64,000 nt of DNA from Candidatus Zhuqueibacterota bacterium (GTDB lineage Bacteria > Zhuqueibacterota > Zhuqueibacteria > Oceanimicrobiales > Oceanimicrobiaceae): positions 310,001 through 374,000 of the forward strand of contig JAJDAF010000036.1 in the NCBI GenBank assembly GCA_029261995.1. The letters are read 5' to 3'. The notes below the pieces were generated by a model. The model ran no database searches, was not told the origin of the DNA, and was given only the letters and a program-made list of their open reading frames with translations. Positions 43,830 to 54,084 of the stretch are shown one piece after another (the first letter of the stretch is position 1; each line of letters starts with the position of its first letter). Made by a program: the position numbers and the translations under genes.

Positions 43830-46637
43830 TTAGGAGCCCTCCGGATACAAGACAATCTTGACGTAGTTCTTCTCATTAAAATATTTCGCGGCCGTGTTCT
43901 TGATGCCAGCAAGCGTCAAGCCGTCCACAAGCTCATTGAAGGTCAGAATAGATTTCGGGTCGCTGCCGTGGGTGTAAGTCGATTCCAGAGCGCGCAGCCA
44001 AAAGCCATTCTTTTTCAAGTCCGTCTCTCGTTTTCGAATCTGAGTCTTTTTGACTTTGCTCAGATACTTGTCAGTGGTGCCGTAGGTGCGCAGGCTATCG
44101 ATTTGCTCGAACACAGTCCGGGTCAGCTCATCTACTCGTTCCGGCGCGCAGCCAAAAGAAATGTTGAGGCTGTATTCTTCATCCGGGAAGCGCGATACGG
44201 ACGGCCAGACGCCGACGCCATAAGTGCCAGAAAGGTCTTCGCGCAAGACCTCACGCAGTTTAATCTGAAAAGCGGCAGTCATGGAAAAGAGACGATGACG
44301 CTCTTCACGGCTCCACGGAAACGGGCCGGTGAAAGCCATTCGTACCTGGCTTTTGGGCTCGACACCGCGCTTCACCGCCTTGGTAACCACACCTTTTGGC
44401 GGATCGATACCGACATCCTTCCAACTTTCATTGCGCTCCAGAGAGGGCAAACCGGCGAGATATTTGGCAACCATCGGTTTGATGTTTTCGACTTCAAAGT
44501 TGCCCACAAAAATGAACGTGAAATCGCTGGCATCGGCGAAGCGGTCCTGATAGATGTGAAACGCCTTGCCAAGATCGATCTCAGCAAGAACTGCTTTCGT
44601 CCAGGGCCGGGTGCGAAAATGATGCTGCGACAGGGTAACCTGGACCGTGTCGCGGAAGGCTGCTTCAGGGCTGGCGTGACGATTCTCAATGAAGCCGTCG
44701 ATGCGAGAGACGAAGGAAAGGTAAGCGGTGCTGTCCTTGCGTGGCGCCGTAAAATTCAGATAGATGAGTTCAAACATCGTCTGCAGATCCTGCGGTGTGG
44801 CGCTTCCAGAAAGACCTTCCTGCAATGCGCCGATTGAAGGCGAGACACTCACAATCTTGCCTGCCAGTTTTTTTTGCAGCGCAATTTGGTCAAAGCTGCC
44901 GAGGCCGCCTTCACCGACAATGGCAGAAGCTGCGATTGCCGACAAATAACTGTCGTCCGCCACCAGCGAATGCCCGCCTGGGCTAAACGCTTCAAACCCC
45001 ACCTCATCATTCTTGAAGTCGGTCGGTTTAAGCACGACCCGAACACCGTTTGAGAGACGCCACTCCGTCACCCCAACCTCCGGAATCTTCTTCTCAGACA
45101 CGATAGTACCGGCAGCCGGTTGGATTGCCAGCAACGGCTCATCTGACACCTGGTCAACGTAAGCATCTATCTTCAGTCCGCCGACTTTCGCAAACACGCC
45201 GTTCAATGAGCCGGCAGTTGGCAGTGCGACACCTTCCTTCTCTGGAGCACTAACTGTCACCACCCGGCTTTTGTCGCTAAGGGCCTGGTCTGCAAGTTGA
45301 TTTATTTCTGGCAGTTCTATTTCTGGCAAAAACTGTTTGTAAAGCTCAAATTCAACCTCGATTCCCGGCAGGGATTCACCTTGCAGGAAATTTCGAATGT
45401 ATTCCGCGGCATAACCATGGGACTCGGTTTTATCCCGCTCGTTGAACGCCGTTTCCATACCGCGCAGCATCTCGATTTTCTCACGCTCGATCTCGGTAGC
45501 AGTGAAGCCGTGCTGCCTTACTCGCTGCGCTTCCGTGAAAACCGCTTCGAGGCCGCGCTCGACTTGTCCCTCCTTCACAAAGGCACTCAGGCCATAGAAC
45601 TCTTTTGTGCGCACGAAGCGGCCCTGGCTTGAAAAAGCCGCGAGGAACGGTGGCTCCGGCTGCTGCAAAAGTTCGTTGAAACGATTGTTGAGCACGCCGT
45701 TGAAAAGCGCCTGCACCAGCGATCGCCTGTAGGCGCCGGCGGTGCCTTCCTCACCAATTTTCCTTTTGTAGTAGACGGCGACGCTGGTATTGGTAGCTTC
45801 TTTGTCTGAGGTGATGGCGAACAATGTTTCGTCATGGTCTGGCACCGGGAACATCTTGCGTTCGCGATCTACCTGGGAAGAAATACCCGAAAAGCGCTCT
45901 TTGATTATCGACTCGATCCAGGCCTTGTCGAAATCACCGACGGCCACGACGGCCATCAATTCCGGCCGGTACCAGTCGCGGTAGAAACGCCGCACGGCGT
46001 CGTATGGCGCCTTTTCCAGAATCTCCTTTTTACCGATCGGCAGCCTGACGGCGTAGCGCGAATCTTTGAAGAGAATGGGAAACTGCTTGTCGCGCATGCG
46101 AGCGCCCGCGCCGCGTCCGAGCCGCCACTCTTCTACCACAACGCCGCGCTCTTTGTCAATCTCCTGATCTTCAAAGCTCACATTGTGGGCCCACTCTTCC
46201 AGGACTCGGAATCCTGTTTCGACAATCTCCTTGTCGTCGGTGGGCACTTGCAGCATGTAGACGGTCTCGTCGAAGCTGGTGTAGGCGTTGATGTCGGGCC
46301 CAAACCGCATGCCGATAGATTCGAGATAGTCGATTATCTCATGCCGGGCGAAATTCTTGGTGCCATTGAACGCCATGTGCTCGACAAAGTGCGCCAGGCC
46401 GCGTTGGTCGTCGTCCTCGAGCACGGAGCCGGCATTCACCACCAGGCGAATTTCAGCCCGATTCTCCGGCTTGCTGTTGGTGCGGATGTAGTAGGTGATG
46501 CCGTTTTCCAGTTTGCCGATCGTGATTTTGGGATCGACCGGAAGCTTCTTTGTCAGATCGGCGCCAACCTGGGCAGGCACCGTTGAGGCTGTCAAAGCAA
46601 ACATAGACAGCATGACGAAAACTGCAATTCGTTTCAT
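43830..46637 (-). CDS. M16 family zinc metallopeptidase, secreted (PqqL/insulinase-like)
   Basis: 935 residues. The signal peptide ends at ASTVPAQ, from an ATG with AAGGA upstream. Inverted zinc motif HFVEH in LAHFVEHMAFNGT and the third ligand in ERGVVVEEWRLG. A second, non-catalytic M16 half follows (EWRLSNGVRVVLKPTDF, GGLGSFDQ). Full-length two-module enzymes of this type degrade peptides in the periplasm. It differs from the M16 protein at 34.4-37.0 kb in having a signal peptide and low sequence similarity. Confidence 0.93.
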   Translation of the reverse strand: MKRIAVFVMLSMFALTASTVPAQVGADLTKKLPVDPKITIGKLENGITYYIRTNSKPENRAEIRLVVNAGSVLEDDDQRGLAHFVEHMAFNGTKNFARHEIIDYLESIGMRFGPDINAYTSFDETVYMLQVPTDDKEIVETGFRVLEEWAHNVSFEDQEIDKERGVVVEEWRLGRGAGARMRDKQFPILFKDSRYAVRLPIGKKEILEKAPYDAVRRFYRDWYRPELMAVVAVGDFDKAWIESIIKERFSGISSQVDRERKMFPVPDHDETLFAITSDKEATNTSVAVYYKRKIGEEGTAGAYRRSLVQALFNGVLNNRFNELLQQPEPPFLAAFSSQGRFVRTKEFYGLSAFVKEGQVERGLEAVFTEAQRVRQHGFTATEIEREKIEMLRGMETAFNERDKTESHGYAAEYIRNFLQGESLPGIEVEFELYKQFLPEIELPEINQLADQALSDKSRVVTVSAPEKEGVALPTAGSLNGVFAKVGGLKIDAYVDQVSDEPLLAIQPAAGTIVSEKKIPEVGVTEWRLSNGVRVVLKPTDFKNDEVGFEAFSPGGHSLVADDSYLSAIAASAIVGEGGLGSFDQIALQKKLAGKIVSVSPSIGALQEGLSGSATPQDLQTMFELIYLNFTAPRKDSTAYLSFVSRIDGFIENRHASPEAAFRDTVQVTLSQHHFRTRPWTKAVLAEIDLGKAFHIYQDRFADASDFTFIFVGNFEVENIKPMVAKYLAGLPSLERNESWKDVGIDPPKGVVTKAVKRGVEPKSQVRMAFTGPFPWSREERHRLFSMTAAFQIKLREVLREDLSGTYGVGVWPSVSRFPDEEYSLNISFGCAPERVDELTRTVFEQIDSLRTYGTTDKYLSKVKKTQIRKRETDLKKNGFWLRALESTYTHGSDPKSILTFNELVDGLTLAGIKNTAAKYFNEKNYVKIVLYPEGS

Positions 46638-46680
46638 GATAAATCCTTGGAAGTGAGAGGTCATTGTTTGGTTCTCAAGC

Positions 46681-47895
46681 CTACTTGAGATGAGTCTTTA
46701 TGATAACTTCTGAATGCAGCGTGCGATGCACCGGACAGCGGTCGGCAATCTCCAGCAAGCGGGTGCGCTGCGTTTCATCGAGAGCGCCGTGCAACTCGAT
46801 TTCCCGCTCAATTTGGTCCACTTTCGCGTTGGTGGTTTCGCACTCTTCGCAATCTCTGGCGTGAATCTTTTTGTGCTTCAAACTGACATCGATGTCTTCC
46901 AGGGGCCAGCCTTTGTGGTCGGCGTAGAGCCGCAACGTCATCGAAGTACAGGCGCCAAGGGCGGAAACCAAAAGGTCGTACGGCGTTGGTCCGGCGTTAG
47001 TTCCGCCCACGGATTCTGGTTCGTCGGCCAGAAGGCGGTGGCCGTTAGCGTTGATTTCAGTTTGCAGCCCACGCCTGCGTGTCCGGACAGAGATGCGATT
47101 GTCCGCCAAGCTCTCGGATGAACGGGCTGTTGACGCTTCCAGATAGCGCTCGGCCCAGGCGGCAATTACAGCGCCTGCGTAGCGTGAATCCTGTTCCTGG
47201 GTCAACAGGTGGTCTGCGTGGTCGAGAGAGACGAAACTTTTGGGATGCCTTGCCGCCTGGAAAATCGCCGCCGCATTCTCGACACCGACAGTGTTGTCGA
47301 TGGGCGAGTGCAGGATGAGTAACGCCCGTCGCAATCCGGCAATAGCAGATTGCATGTTGTTGGCGTCGAGGTCATCCAGAAATTGCTTCTTGATGGTGAA
47401 CTTACGCCCGGCCAGAGTGAGTTCAGCTTGGCCGTGGGCTCTGATTTCTTCTTCCTTCTCTGTTAATAAATGACGAACATGGGAGGGTTCGGCGGGCGCC
47501 CCTATTGTGGCCACCGCCAGCGCACTGGCAATTTCAGGCGCAGCCTGCAGCACCGCGGCGCCACCCAGCGAATGTCCGATCAGAATTCTTGGCCCCTCGA
47601 ATTTTTCTGCCATGAATTCCGCGGCGGACACGAGGTCGGCGACATTCGAGGAGAAATTGGTGTCAGCGAAATCGCCCTCACTTTCACCCAGGCCCGTGAA
47701 ATCAAAACGCAGGACTGCAATCCCTTGTTGATTCAGCGCCCGACTGATGTTTGCCACCGCGCGCAGATTCTTTGAACAGGTGAAGCAGTGCGCGAACAAG
47801 GCAAACGCTCGCGGCGTTTCCCCAACAGGAAAATCCAGACGGGCTGCCAGAGTTTCACCGTCCGCGTTTTTGAATTCTACTTTTTGAAAATGCAT
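46681..47895 (-). CDS. Alpha/beta hydrolase fused to OsmC-family peroxidase domain
   Basis: 404 residues. Residues 1-255 form an alpha/beta hydrolase with the nucleophile Ser in LIGHSLGGAA and a late His (LDHADHLLTQ). Residues about 270-404 form an OsmC/Ohr domain with the first redox Cys in SALGACTSMTLRLYA and the second in ADRCPVHRTL. The segment DCEECETT adds a third and fourth Cys. OsmC proteins reduce organic hydroperoxides; the fused hydrolase may release or hydrolyse a lipid substrate. This fusion is a known bacterial architecture. Confidence 0.93.
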   Translation of the reverse strand: MHFQKVEFKNADGETLAARLDFPVGETPRAFALFAHCFTCSKNLRAVANISRALNQQGIAVLRFDFTGLGESEGDFADTNFSSNVADLVSAAEFMAEKFEGPRILIGHSLGGAAVLQAAPEIASALAVATIGAPAEPSHVRHLLTEKEEEIRAHGQAELTLAGRKFTIKKQFLDDLDANNMQSAIAGLRRALLILHSPIDNTVGVENAAAIFQAARHPKSFVSLDHADHLLTQEQDSRYAGAVIAAWAERYLEASTARSSESLADNRISVRTRRRGLQTEINANGHRLLADEPESVGGTNAGPTPYDLLVSALGACTSMTLRLYADHKGWPLEDIDVSLKHKKIHARDCEECETTNAKVDQIEREIELHGALDETQRTRLLEIADRCPVHRTLHSEVIIKTHLK

Positions 47896-47966
47896 GCTCC
47901 TCCCTGTAAGTCGAAGTGAGTTGCGTGCTGCTAAATCGCGCTCTCCCGGACCAAACGCGAACTCCG

Positions 47967-48449
47967 CTACTTGAAAAAATACCGCACACCCAAGGCGGCG
48001 TTGATTTCGAAATCCGTGTCAGGCGCGAGGTCGAGAATGGGCACGAGTTCGAGAAACAAATCCAGGGTGATGTCGCTGAAATGATAATTCAGGCCAAGCG
48101 GAATTCGGACGCCAAGCTCATCATCCTTGTCGCCCAACCGAAGCCGGCCGCCAATGCCATAGTAAAACGGCAGCCGTCCGGCATCGGGATTGAAAAGATC
48201 GAACTTGTGGCTCAGATAATCTGCGTGCAGGCTAAAGGAGTTATCGCCGGTAAGCGACCAGGCTGCTGCAAAATCCAGGGCCGTGGTCGCTGACATCCAT
48301 TTCTTGGCGGAGATGCCCGTCGGCTCGCCAACAATGATGCCGAGGCCGAAGCCATCGGTCTGGGCCAGTACCGACCGGGCAGGGAGAATGACGCTGGCTG
48401 CAAATATGAGAAGGGCAATTTTCCAGTTCAGACGGGGTCTGTGATGCAT
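47967..48449 (-). CDS. Small outer-membrane barrel-like protein, unknown function
   Basis: 160 residues from the ATG with GGAGG upstream. Signal peptide LLIFAASVILPARSVLAQ; the mature part shows alternating strands with turns (GFGLGIIVGEPTGISAKKW, FYYGIGGRLRLG, GVRIPLGLNYHF, ALGVRYFFK with a C-terminal Phe/Lys end). It resembles DUF3996-like small barrels. Probably an 8-stranded outer-membrane protein; the function is unknown. Confidence 0.75.
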   Translation of the reverse strand: MHHRPRLNWKIALLIFAASVILPARSVLAQTDGFGLGIIVGEPTGISAKKWMSATTALDFAAAWSLTGDNSFSLHADYLSHKFDLFNPDAGRLPFYYGIGGRLRLGDKDDELGVRIPLGLNYHFSDITLDLFLELVPILDLAPDTDFEINAALGVRYFFK

Positions 48450-48643
48450 AATTCCTCCATGAAAATCTGACAAGATGGGACTGATTCGCGGCTGCAAATT
48501 CGGCTTGCTAATTCGGGATTAATTTCTATTTTACAGGCTTCGATGATAAAAGTGTTAATATAAAGATCAGAGCCGAAAGTTTCAACACTAATGCAACCGG
48601 CATGGATTAAGTTCCTTTCACAAAAACCGATGGACGCGACACC

Positions 48644-51217
48644 ATGAGCGAGCCCTACGACTTTCAGAAAATTGAAGACAAATGGCGGGATTTCTGGCAG
48701 GAAAACGGATTCTTCGAACCTGACCTGAGCAAAACTCAGGACAAGATGTACTACCTCAATATGTTCCCCTACCCTTCCGGGGAAATGCATGTCGGGCACG
48801 GCCGCAACTGGCTGATCGGCGACGCCTTCTCCCGCTACTTGCTCATGAATGGTTACAACGTGCTCAACCCGATGGGCTACGACGCGTTCGGTCTGCCGGC
48901 TGAAAACGCCGCCATCGACCGCGGCATCCACCCGAAAGAATGGACCTACAAGAATATCGAATCCTTCCGCGAACAGTTCCGGCAGTGGGGCGTGGTTTTT
49001 GACTGGCGCCGTGAACTGGCAACCTGTGACCCGCTCTACTACCGCTGGAACCAGTGGCTGTTTATCCAACTCCACAAGAAAGGGCTTGCCTACCGCAAGG
49101 AATCTCAGGTAAACTGGTGCCCGGGCTGCGACACGGTCCTGGCCAACGAGCAAGTGGTCGATGGCGCTTGCGAGCGCTGCCACTCCGAAGTCACGAAGAA
49201 AGATCTTACGCAGTGGTTTTTCAAAATTACCGAATACGCCCAAGAGTTGCTGGATGATTTGGATAGTCTGCAGCACTGGCCGGAGCGCGTAAAACTCATG
49301 CAACGAAACTGGATCGGCCGCAGCGAGGGCGCGTCAATCCATTTTCCGATAGATGGTTCTGAAGATGCCATCGAGGTCTTCACTACCCGGCCCGACACCA
49401 TTTACGGTGCGACATTTATGGTTTTGGCGCCAGAGCATCCCCTGGTTGAGAAACTGACTACCGCCGAACATCGCGACGAGGTTAAGGCATACCTGCGGGA
49501 AGTCAGTGCGGAAAGCGATGTGCAGCGCCAACTCACGGAGCGCAAGAAGACCGGCAAGTTCATCGGCAGCTACTGCGTCAACCCGGTCACCGGCCAGAAG
49601 ATTCCCATCTGGATCGCGGATTACGTGCTTATGGGCTACGGCACGGGGGCTATTATGGCCGTACCGGGACACGATCAGCGCGATTTTGATTTCGCGCGCG
49701 CTTTCGGTTTGAGCATCGTTCCGGTCATTCAGCCAGATGGAGAAAGCCTCGACGGCAAAACCATGGCCGAGGCATATCTTGGCGAAGGCGTGATGGTCAA
49801 CTCCGGCGAGTTCGACGGCCAGCCCGCCGGCAAAGGCACTATCCGCAAATTCATTCAGCTTTTGGAGAAGAAAACGGTCGGCAAAGGTGAAATCAATTTC
49901 CGCCTGCGCGACTGGCTCATCTCGCGGCAACGTTACTGGGGAACACCAATCCCGATGATTCACTGCGAGGCGTGCGGCGCGGTTCCCGTACCGGAAGACC
50001 AGCTCCCTGTTCTACTTCCGGATGTCGATTTCCTCGGCAAAAAGGGTCTGGCGGAAATCCCGGAATTCTACGAGGTCGATTGCCCGAAGTGTGGCAGTTC
50101 CGCCCGGCGTGACACAGACACGATGGATACGTTTGTCGATTCCTCGTGGTATTTCCTGCGCTACCTGTCGTCACAGAACAAGGACAAAATTTTCGATTCG
50201 GATCTGGTGAACGCCTGGCTGCCGGTTGACCAGTACATCGGCGGCATCGAACACGCGATTCTGCACCTGCTGTATGCGCGATTTATCACCAAGGCGATGC
50301 GTGACATGGGCTTGATCAATTTCGGCGAGCCATTCACGCGGTTGTTCACGCAGGGCATGATCACACACGAAGCCTACCGCTGCAAGGAGCACGGCTGGAT
50401 TCCGCCCGGTGATGTTCAGGATGGCAAGACCTGCCCGCAGGGTGGCGAAACCCTGCTGACCGAGCTGGCCAAGATGAGCAAGTCCAAGAAAAACACTATC
50501 TCACCTACCGAAATCATCGACAAATATGGCACCGACACGGAGCGGCTCTACACCCTCTTCATGGGCCCGCCAGAGAAGGAAATCCAATGGAATGACGAAG
50601 GTGTGCGTGGCGGCTACCGCTTTCTGAATCGAGTCTGGGCGCTAGTGCAAAAATATGAAGACATCATCACGGCGGCGCCGAACACAGCAATAGAAACGGA
50701 CAAGCTCAACCAGCGTGACAAGCAGTTGTGGCACATGGTGAACGCCAAGATTGAGTCGGTTACCCGCGATTTCAAGGCTTTTCACTTCAACACCTCGGTG
50801 GCCGCGATCATGGAATTGAGCAACGAACTCTCGGCTTACCTGGCAACTTGCGAAAATGGCAAACATGAGCTGAATAAGACCCTGCTCAAAAAGACAGTCG
50901 AAACCATGATTTTGCTGCTTTCCCCGATCACGCCGTTTGTGACCGAAGAACTCTGGCGCAGCCTAGGCCACGACGGTGCGATTCTGCAGGAAAAATGGCC
51001 GGTGGCAGACAAGGGTGCTCTGCAGCGGGATGAGACAAACATCGTCATTCAGGTAAATGGCAAGCTGCGCGACCAGATGCTAGTTCCAACTGCAGTGGCT
51101 ACTGATAAGGCCGAATTGGAGAAACTGGCCCTCGAAAAAGTTCAGTCGCGCCTGGGAGGCAAGGCCGTGCGGAAAGTAATTGTGGTGCCAGGAAAATTGG
51201 TTAATTTGGTGGTTTGA
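48644..51217 (+). CDS. leuS: Leucyl-tRNA synthetase
   Basis: 857 residues, bacterial type. HIGH-like motif HVGHG in [11 protein letters not shown], the CP1 editing domain ([19 protein letters not shown] in part, [15 protein letters not shown]), zinc-like Cys pairs ([15 protein letters not shown]), KMSKS motif AKMSKSKKN, catalytic-core WSSWYFLRY-like [10 protein letters not shown] and the C-terminal anticodon-binding domain. The length is normal. No T-box or tRNA lies upstream; the 146-bp divergent spacer to the barrel gene should contain both promoters. Confidence 0.97.
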   Translation: MSEPYDFQKIEDKWRDFWQENGFFEPDLSKTQDKMYYLNMFPYPSGEMHVGHGRNWLIGDAFSRYLLMNGYNVLNPMGYDAFGLPAENAAIDRGIHPKEWTYKNIESFREQFRQWGVVFDWRRELATCDPLYYRWNQWLFIQLHKKGLAYRKESQVNWCPGCDTVLANEQVVDGACERCHSEVTKKDLTQWFFKITEYAQELLDDLDSLQHWPERVKLMQRNWIGRSEGASIHFPIDGSEDAIEVFTTRPDTIYGATFMVLAPEHPLVEKLTTAEHRDEVKAYLREVSAESDVQRQLTERKKTGKFIGSYCVNPVTGQKIPIWIADYVLMGYGTGAIMAVPGHDQRDFDFARAFGLSIVPVIQPDGESLDGKTMAEAYLGEGVMVNSGEFDGQPAGKGTIRKFIQLLEKKTVGKGEINFRLRDWLISRQRYWGTPIPMIHCEACGAVPVPEDQLPVLLPDVDFLGKKGLAEIPEFYEVDCPKCGSSARRDTDTMDTFVDSSWYFLRYLSSQNKDKIFDSDLVNAWLPVDQYIGGIEHAILHLLYARFITKAMRDMGLINFGEPFTRLFTQGMITHEAYRCKEHGWIPPGDVQDGKTCPQGGETLLTELAKMSKSKKNTISPTEIIDKYGTDTERLYTLFMGPPEKEIQWNDEGVRGGYRFLNRVWALVQKYEDIITAAPNTAIETDKLNQRDKQLWHMVNAKIESVTRDFKAFHFNTSVAAIMELSNELSAYLATCENGKHELNKTLLKKTVETMILLLSPITPFVTEELWRSLGHDGAILQEKWPVADKGALQRDETNIVIQVNGKLRDQMLVPTAVATDKAELEKLALEKVQSRLGGKAVRKVIVVPGKLVNLVV

Positions 51218-51277
51218 GACTCTGGACGGGTTCTTTTCCGGGGATTGGAGCCGAGCAGTAACACGCATACGTTAGGC

Positions 51278-51667
51278 CTAAATACCAGCCCACGCTTTCG
51301 CGACCTGCGCCAGCACCAGCGCGATCGAAACGTTCATCAACGTCCCCAGCAGATAATACTTTGGATTCTTCTGAATCTCCTCCTTGCGCACGAATTGCTT
51401 GGCGCCGATGATGATCGCCAGTGCACCGAAATCTCCTGCCCAGACAAAAGCAAACACCATCATAGTCTCAAAAAAACCAATCCAGAACCCTGTTGATTTG
51501 GTGGTTGGCGTCAACGGTTGATTGTCTGGGCCGGTTCTGTCTTTCGGGACAGGTTGCTCCTCTCCTCCGGTCGGGTCAAGCGTTGGAATCCACTTGCGCA
51601 TCAGCAGCGTTGTCAGCACAATGGAGGCAAGAAAGCAGACTGTAAGTTTGGCCGCTGTCAAAGGCAT
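51278..51667 (-). CDS. Small membrane protein, unknown function, next to satD
   Basis: 129 residues. An N-terminal helix (LTVCFLASIVLTTLLM), a polar Pro-rich linker (residues about 30-58) and two or three further helices (GFWIGFFETMMVFAFVWAG, ALAIIIGAK, YYLLGTLMNVSIALVLAQV). It lies 104 bp downstream of the SatD-like gene on the same strand. Membrane proteins next to satD are common, so a functional pair is plausible. Tandem 22-bp repeats precede it. Confidence 0.65.
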   Translation of the reverse strand: MPLTAAKLTVCFLASIVLTTLLMRKWIPTLDPTGGEEQPVPKDRTGPDNQPLTPTTKSTGFWIGFFETMMVFAFVWAGDFGALAIIIGAKQFVRKEEIQKNPKYYLLGTLMNVSIALVLAQVAKAWAGI

Positions 51668-51705
51668 TCAGGAAAATCTCCAGAATTGTCTGTTGGCGAA
51701 CAACA

Positions 51706-51755
51706 AATAAACCATATTTAGTTGATTATTTGGAATAAACTACATTTGGTTGATT
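51706..51755. repeat. Tandem 22-bp direct repeats, candidate operator
   Basis: The AT-rich 22-mer beginning AATAAACCATATTTAG (51706-51727) recurs at 51734-51755 with 19 of 22 identities. Start-to-start distance is 28 bp. They lie between the SatD-like stop and the start of the small membrane protein gene. Confidence 0.6.
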
Positions 51756-51771
51756 TGCGAAAATAATCTGT

Positions 51772-52449
51772 TTATGGCTTATTCAGCAGGCCTTGCGTTG
51801 GCTGTGATTTCCGAATCAAAATATCTTCAATTAGCTCTGCGGCCTTCACAACTTCCTCCGCACCGCCTGTTTGAATCGCACGTGAGACTGATTGCGGATA
51901 GCGCTTCAGTTTTGCGGCGATTTCTTTGCCGGAATGACCAGCGCTCAGTAGTTCAAAAACTTGCCGCTGATAAGGCGTCATCCGCTCAAAAATCAAGTTG
52001 CTCATACTGATTAAAGCGTTGAGCACGGCGTCCTGTTGTGGCTGCTGTGTTGACCAGACTCCGAAGCCACCCTGCTTTTTCAGGCGTTTCAGACGAACGT
52101 CGGCTTCTTTAAACACCGCGCCGCCGACACTTCGCAGCTCATCAGCCACAATCCCCACTTTGCCAAGACAAATCGCGAATCTGAACCTGCCCTGCGGGTA
52201 AATCGCCTGGCGCAGAGTGCTGACAATATGATAAAGTTGCGCCGGAGTTTCGAACAGTCCGGCAACCTCATCACCGTAAGCCAGGCTGAGCGCCCGCACA
52301 GGCTGCGGATCGAGCGTCTTGTTAAGCTGCGCAACTTGTTTTTGTAGCTTGTCAAAAACCGCGGTTCTTACTTCAGGTGGCATCGAAGTCGATTTCTTGA
52401 TATCAAGAACCAGCAGGTAGTAATTCTTCTCCAGACTTAATTCAGACAA
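51772..52449 (-). CDS. SatD-family protein with C-terminal helix-turn-helix
   Basis: 225 residues. The N-terminal half (YYLLVLDIKKSTSM, ALSLAYGDEVAGLF) resembles a nucleotidyl-cyclase-like fold, as in SatD. The C-terminal half contains a winged or LuxR-like helix-turn-helix: LIFERMTPYQRQVFELLSAGHSGKEIAAKL begins it and YPQSVSRAIQTGG ends it. SatD was first named in a streptococcal acid-tolerance locus and its mechanism is not settled. The tandem repeats just downstream, before the membrane protein gene, would be natural targets of its DNA-binding domain (inference). Confidence 0.75.
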   Translation of the reverse strand: MSELSLEKNYYLLVLDIKKSTSMPPEVRTAVFDKLQKQVAQLNKTLDPQPVRALSLAYGDEVAGLFETPAQLYHIVSTLRQAIYPQGRFRFAICLGKVGIVADELRSVGGAVFKEADVRLKRLKKQGGFGVWSTQQPQQDAVLNALISMSNLIFERMTPYQRQVFELLSAGHSGKEIAAKLKRYPQSVSRAIQTGGAEEVVKAAELIEDILIRKSQPTQGLLNKP

Positions 52450-52541
52450 GGGACCACCACAAGATTTGTTCAGGGAACTGGCTTGGGTTGATCATAAACA
52501 TTGAACCGTCAAAAGTCAATCGATTTTGACCTTGCGCACAA

Positions 52542-53288
52542 TCATGCATTGAGGCTGAACGGCAGTTGCCGCTCAATGGCAATACGCGGCGGCTCAATTC
52601 TGCTGCGGTAAACCAGCACCTCGACGCCGTGGGCAAAAGCCTGCCGCAGGAGGTTGGCGTAAACCGGGTCGATTGTTTCAGCAGGCGAAAAACGGTCGCA
52701 GTCGCCACGATGAACCAAAAACAACATCACCGCTCGCGCACCCGAATCGACCACCGTCATGAGTTCGCGTAAGTGTTTTGCTCCCCGCTCAGTTTTGGCA
52801 TCCGGGAAACGTGCGGTCCGGCCATCGCCAAGCGTCACGCTCTTCACCTCAACAAAACAGGTTTCTGCGCCGTGAACCAGCTTGAAATCGAAGCGACAGC
52901 CCGGGCGCCAGCTTGCCTCGGGCTTCACATCTTCGTACCCGCACAGTTCCTTGAAGCTGCCACGCAGGATACCTTCATGCGCGACCCGGTTCGGAACCAG
53001 AGTATTTACGCCCACCCAGGTCTCGCCAACCCAAATCAGCTCAAGCGTAAGAGGAAACTTTCGCCGTGGATTGCTGCTGCGGGAGAGCAAAACCGGGAGA
53101 CCCGGCGTATCCAGGCCCCGCATGCTGCCCGAATTCGCGCAATGCGCCGTCACGGTTTCGCCGCTTTCCAGCTCAATGTCAGCCAGAAAGCGCTTGTAGC
53201 GCTTGACCAGTTTTCCTGAGATTAGAGGTTCGGGCAAAAGCACGGGCGAATCCGGATGGTTGTTTTTCTTGAAAGCGACTGCACGCAA
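52542..53288 (-). CDS. sfsA: SfsA family nuclease-like protein
   Basis: 248 residues from a TTG start 6 bp after recO. An OB-like N-domain (FLADIELESGETVTAHCANSGSM) is followed by the PD-(D/E)XK-like core FKLVHGAETCFVEVKSVTL with FPDAKTERGAKHLREL and the C-terminal HRGDCDRFSPAETIDP. Named sugar fermentation stimulation protein A, it is now regarded as a DNA/RNA-binding nuclease-type protein. Last gene of the housekeeping operon. Confidence 0.93.
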   Translation of the reverse strand: MRAVAFKKNNHPDSPVLLPEPLISGKLVKRYKRFLADIELESGETVTAHCANSGSMRGLDTPGLPVLLSRSSNPRRKFPLTLELIWVGETWVGVNTLVPNRVAHEGILRGSFKELCGYEDVKPEASWRPGCRFDFKLVHGAETCFVEVKSVTLGDGRTARFPDAKTERGAKHLRELMTVVDSGARAVMLFLVHRGDCDRFSPAETIDPVYANLLRQAFAHGVEVLVYRSRIEPPRIAIERQLPFSLNA

Positions 53289-53294
53289 TCGGGA

Positions 53295-54047
53295 TTAGAG
53301 TCGCTTCAGGAACTGCAACGACTTAAGCTCCCGGACGTCATCGACATGGTTCTGTAAATAGGCCCGCAAGAAGTTATCGACCTGGTTCTGCGAGGTAGTT
53401 GACTGCAAAAAATCACCCAACCTGGAAATGTGAATCTTCTGCAGGCCCTGCAGCGCCTGCAGGGTTTCTTGAGTCAGAACGATCGTAGAAGCAGTCGCTC
53501 TGCGGCAATCCTGGCAGGATGGCCCGCCTTCCATAAGATCGAATGCGATGGCGCCTGCGACAGGCCTTTGACAACCAATGCAGCCATGAAAATGCGGCCG
53601 GAATCCCATGATATCAAACATGTGGATCTGGAAGGCGCGAAACGAATTCATGCCATTGTTCGCTGCCGCGTCGATACTGGTCAGGGTGCTGAGCAGGAGC
53701 CGGAACAGCAAAGGATTCGGTTCCTGCCCGACCTCCAGTTGATTCAGCAGTTCGCACACCGCCAGCGCGACGGCGGTCTTCTCTAGTTCCGCGTGAATTT
53801 TCGGAAAACTCTCAATCAAATCCGCCTGACTGAGCAGTTGAATTTCCCGGCTCTTTTTTTCGTAGTATAGAATCGAAAGATGGTTCAAGGGCTCGAGGGC
53901 ACCCCCAAAGCGGCTTTTTAGAGCACGCGAGCCTTTGGCCATGATGGCGATTTTGCCATGTGCGCGGGTGTAAGCCGTAAGAATCTTGCTGGTTTCACCG
54001 TGGTTGATGCTTCGGAGAATGACAGCATCTGTTTTTTGCAGAGACAT
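53295..54047 (-). CDS. recO: DNA repair protein RecO
   Basis: 250 residues. N-terminal OB fold (TDAVILRSINHGETSKILTAYTRAHG shortened to AVILRSINHGETSKIL), basic KGSRALKSRFGGALEP, then the helical domain with a four-Cys zinc site (CIGC and CQDC, separated by 22 residues). It mediates RecF-pathway loading of RecA onto SSB-coated DNA. 37 bp downstream of mgtE on the same strand, 6 bp before sfsA. Confidence 0.95.
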   Translation of the reverse strand: MSLQKTDAVILRSINHGETSKILTAYTRAHGKIAIMAKGSRALKSRFGGALEPLNHLSILYYEKKSREIQLLSQADLIESFPKIHAELEKTAVALAVCELLNQLEVGQEPNPLLFRLLLSTLTSIDAAANNGMNSFRAFQIHMFDIMGFRPHFHGCIGCQRPVAGAIAFDLMEGGPSCQDCRRATASTIVLTQETLQALQGLQKIHISRLGDFLQSTTSQNQVDNFLRAYLQNHVDDVRELKSLQFLKRL

Positions 54048-54084
54048 GATTGCTACGCCTGGAAGGGTTGCCTTTTCTGCCTGC

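Noticed and set aside
43461-44837. 458-codon plus-strand frame opposite the methyltransferase and M16 genes
   Set aside because: It crosses the boundary of two real minus-strand genes and shows no recognisable motif.
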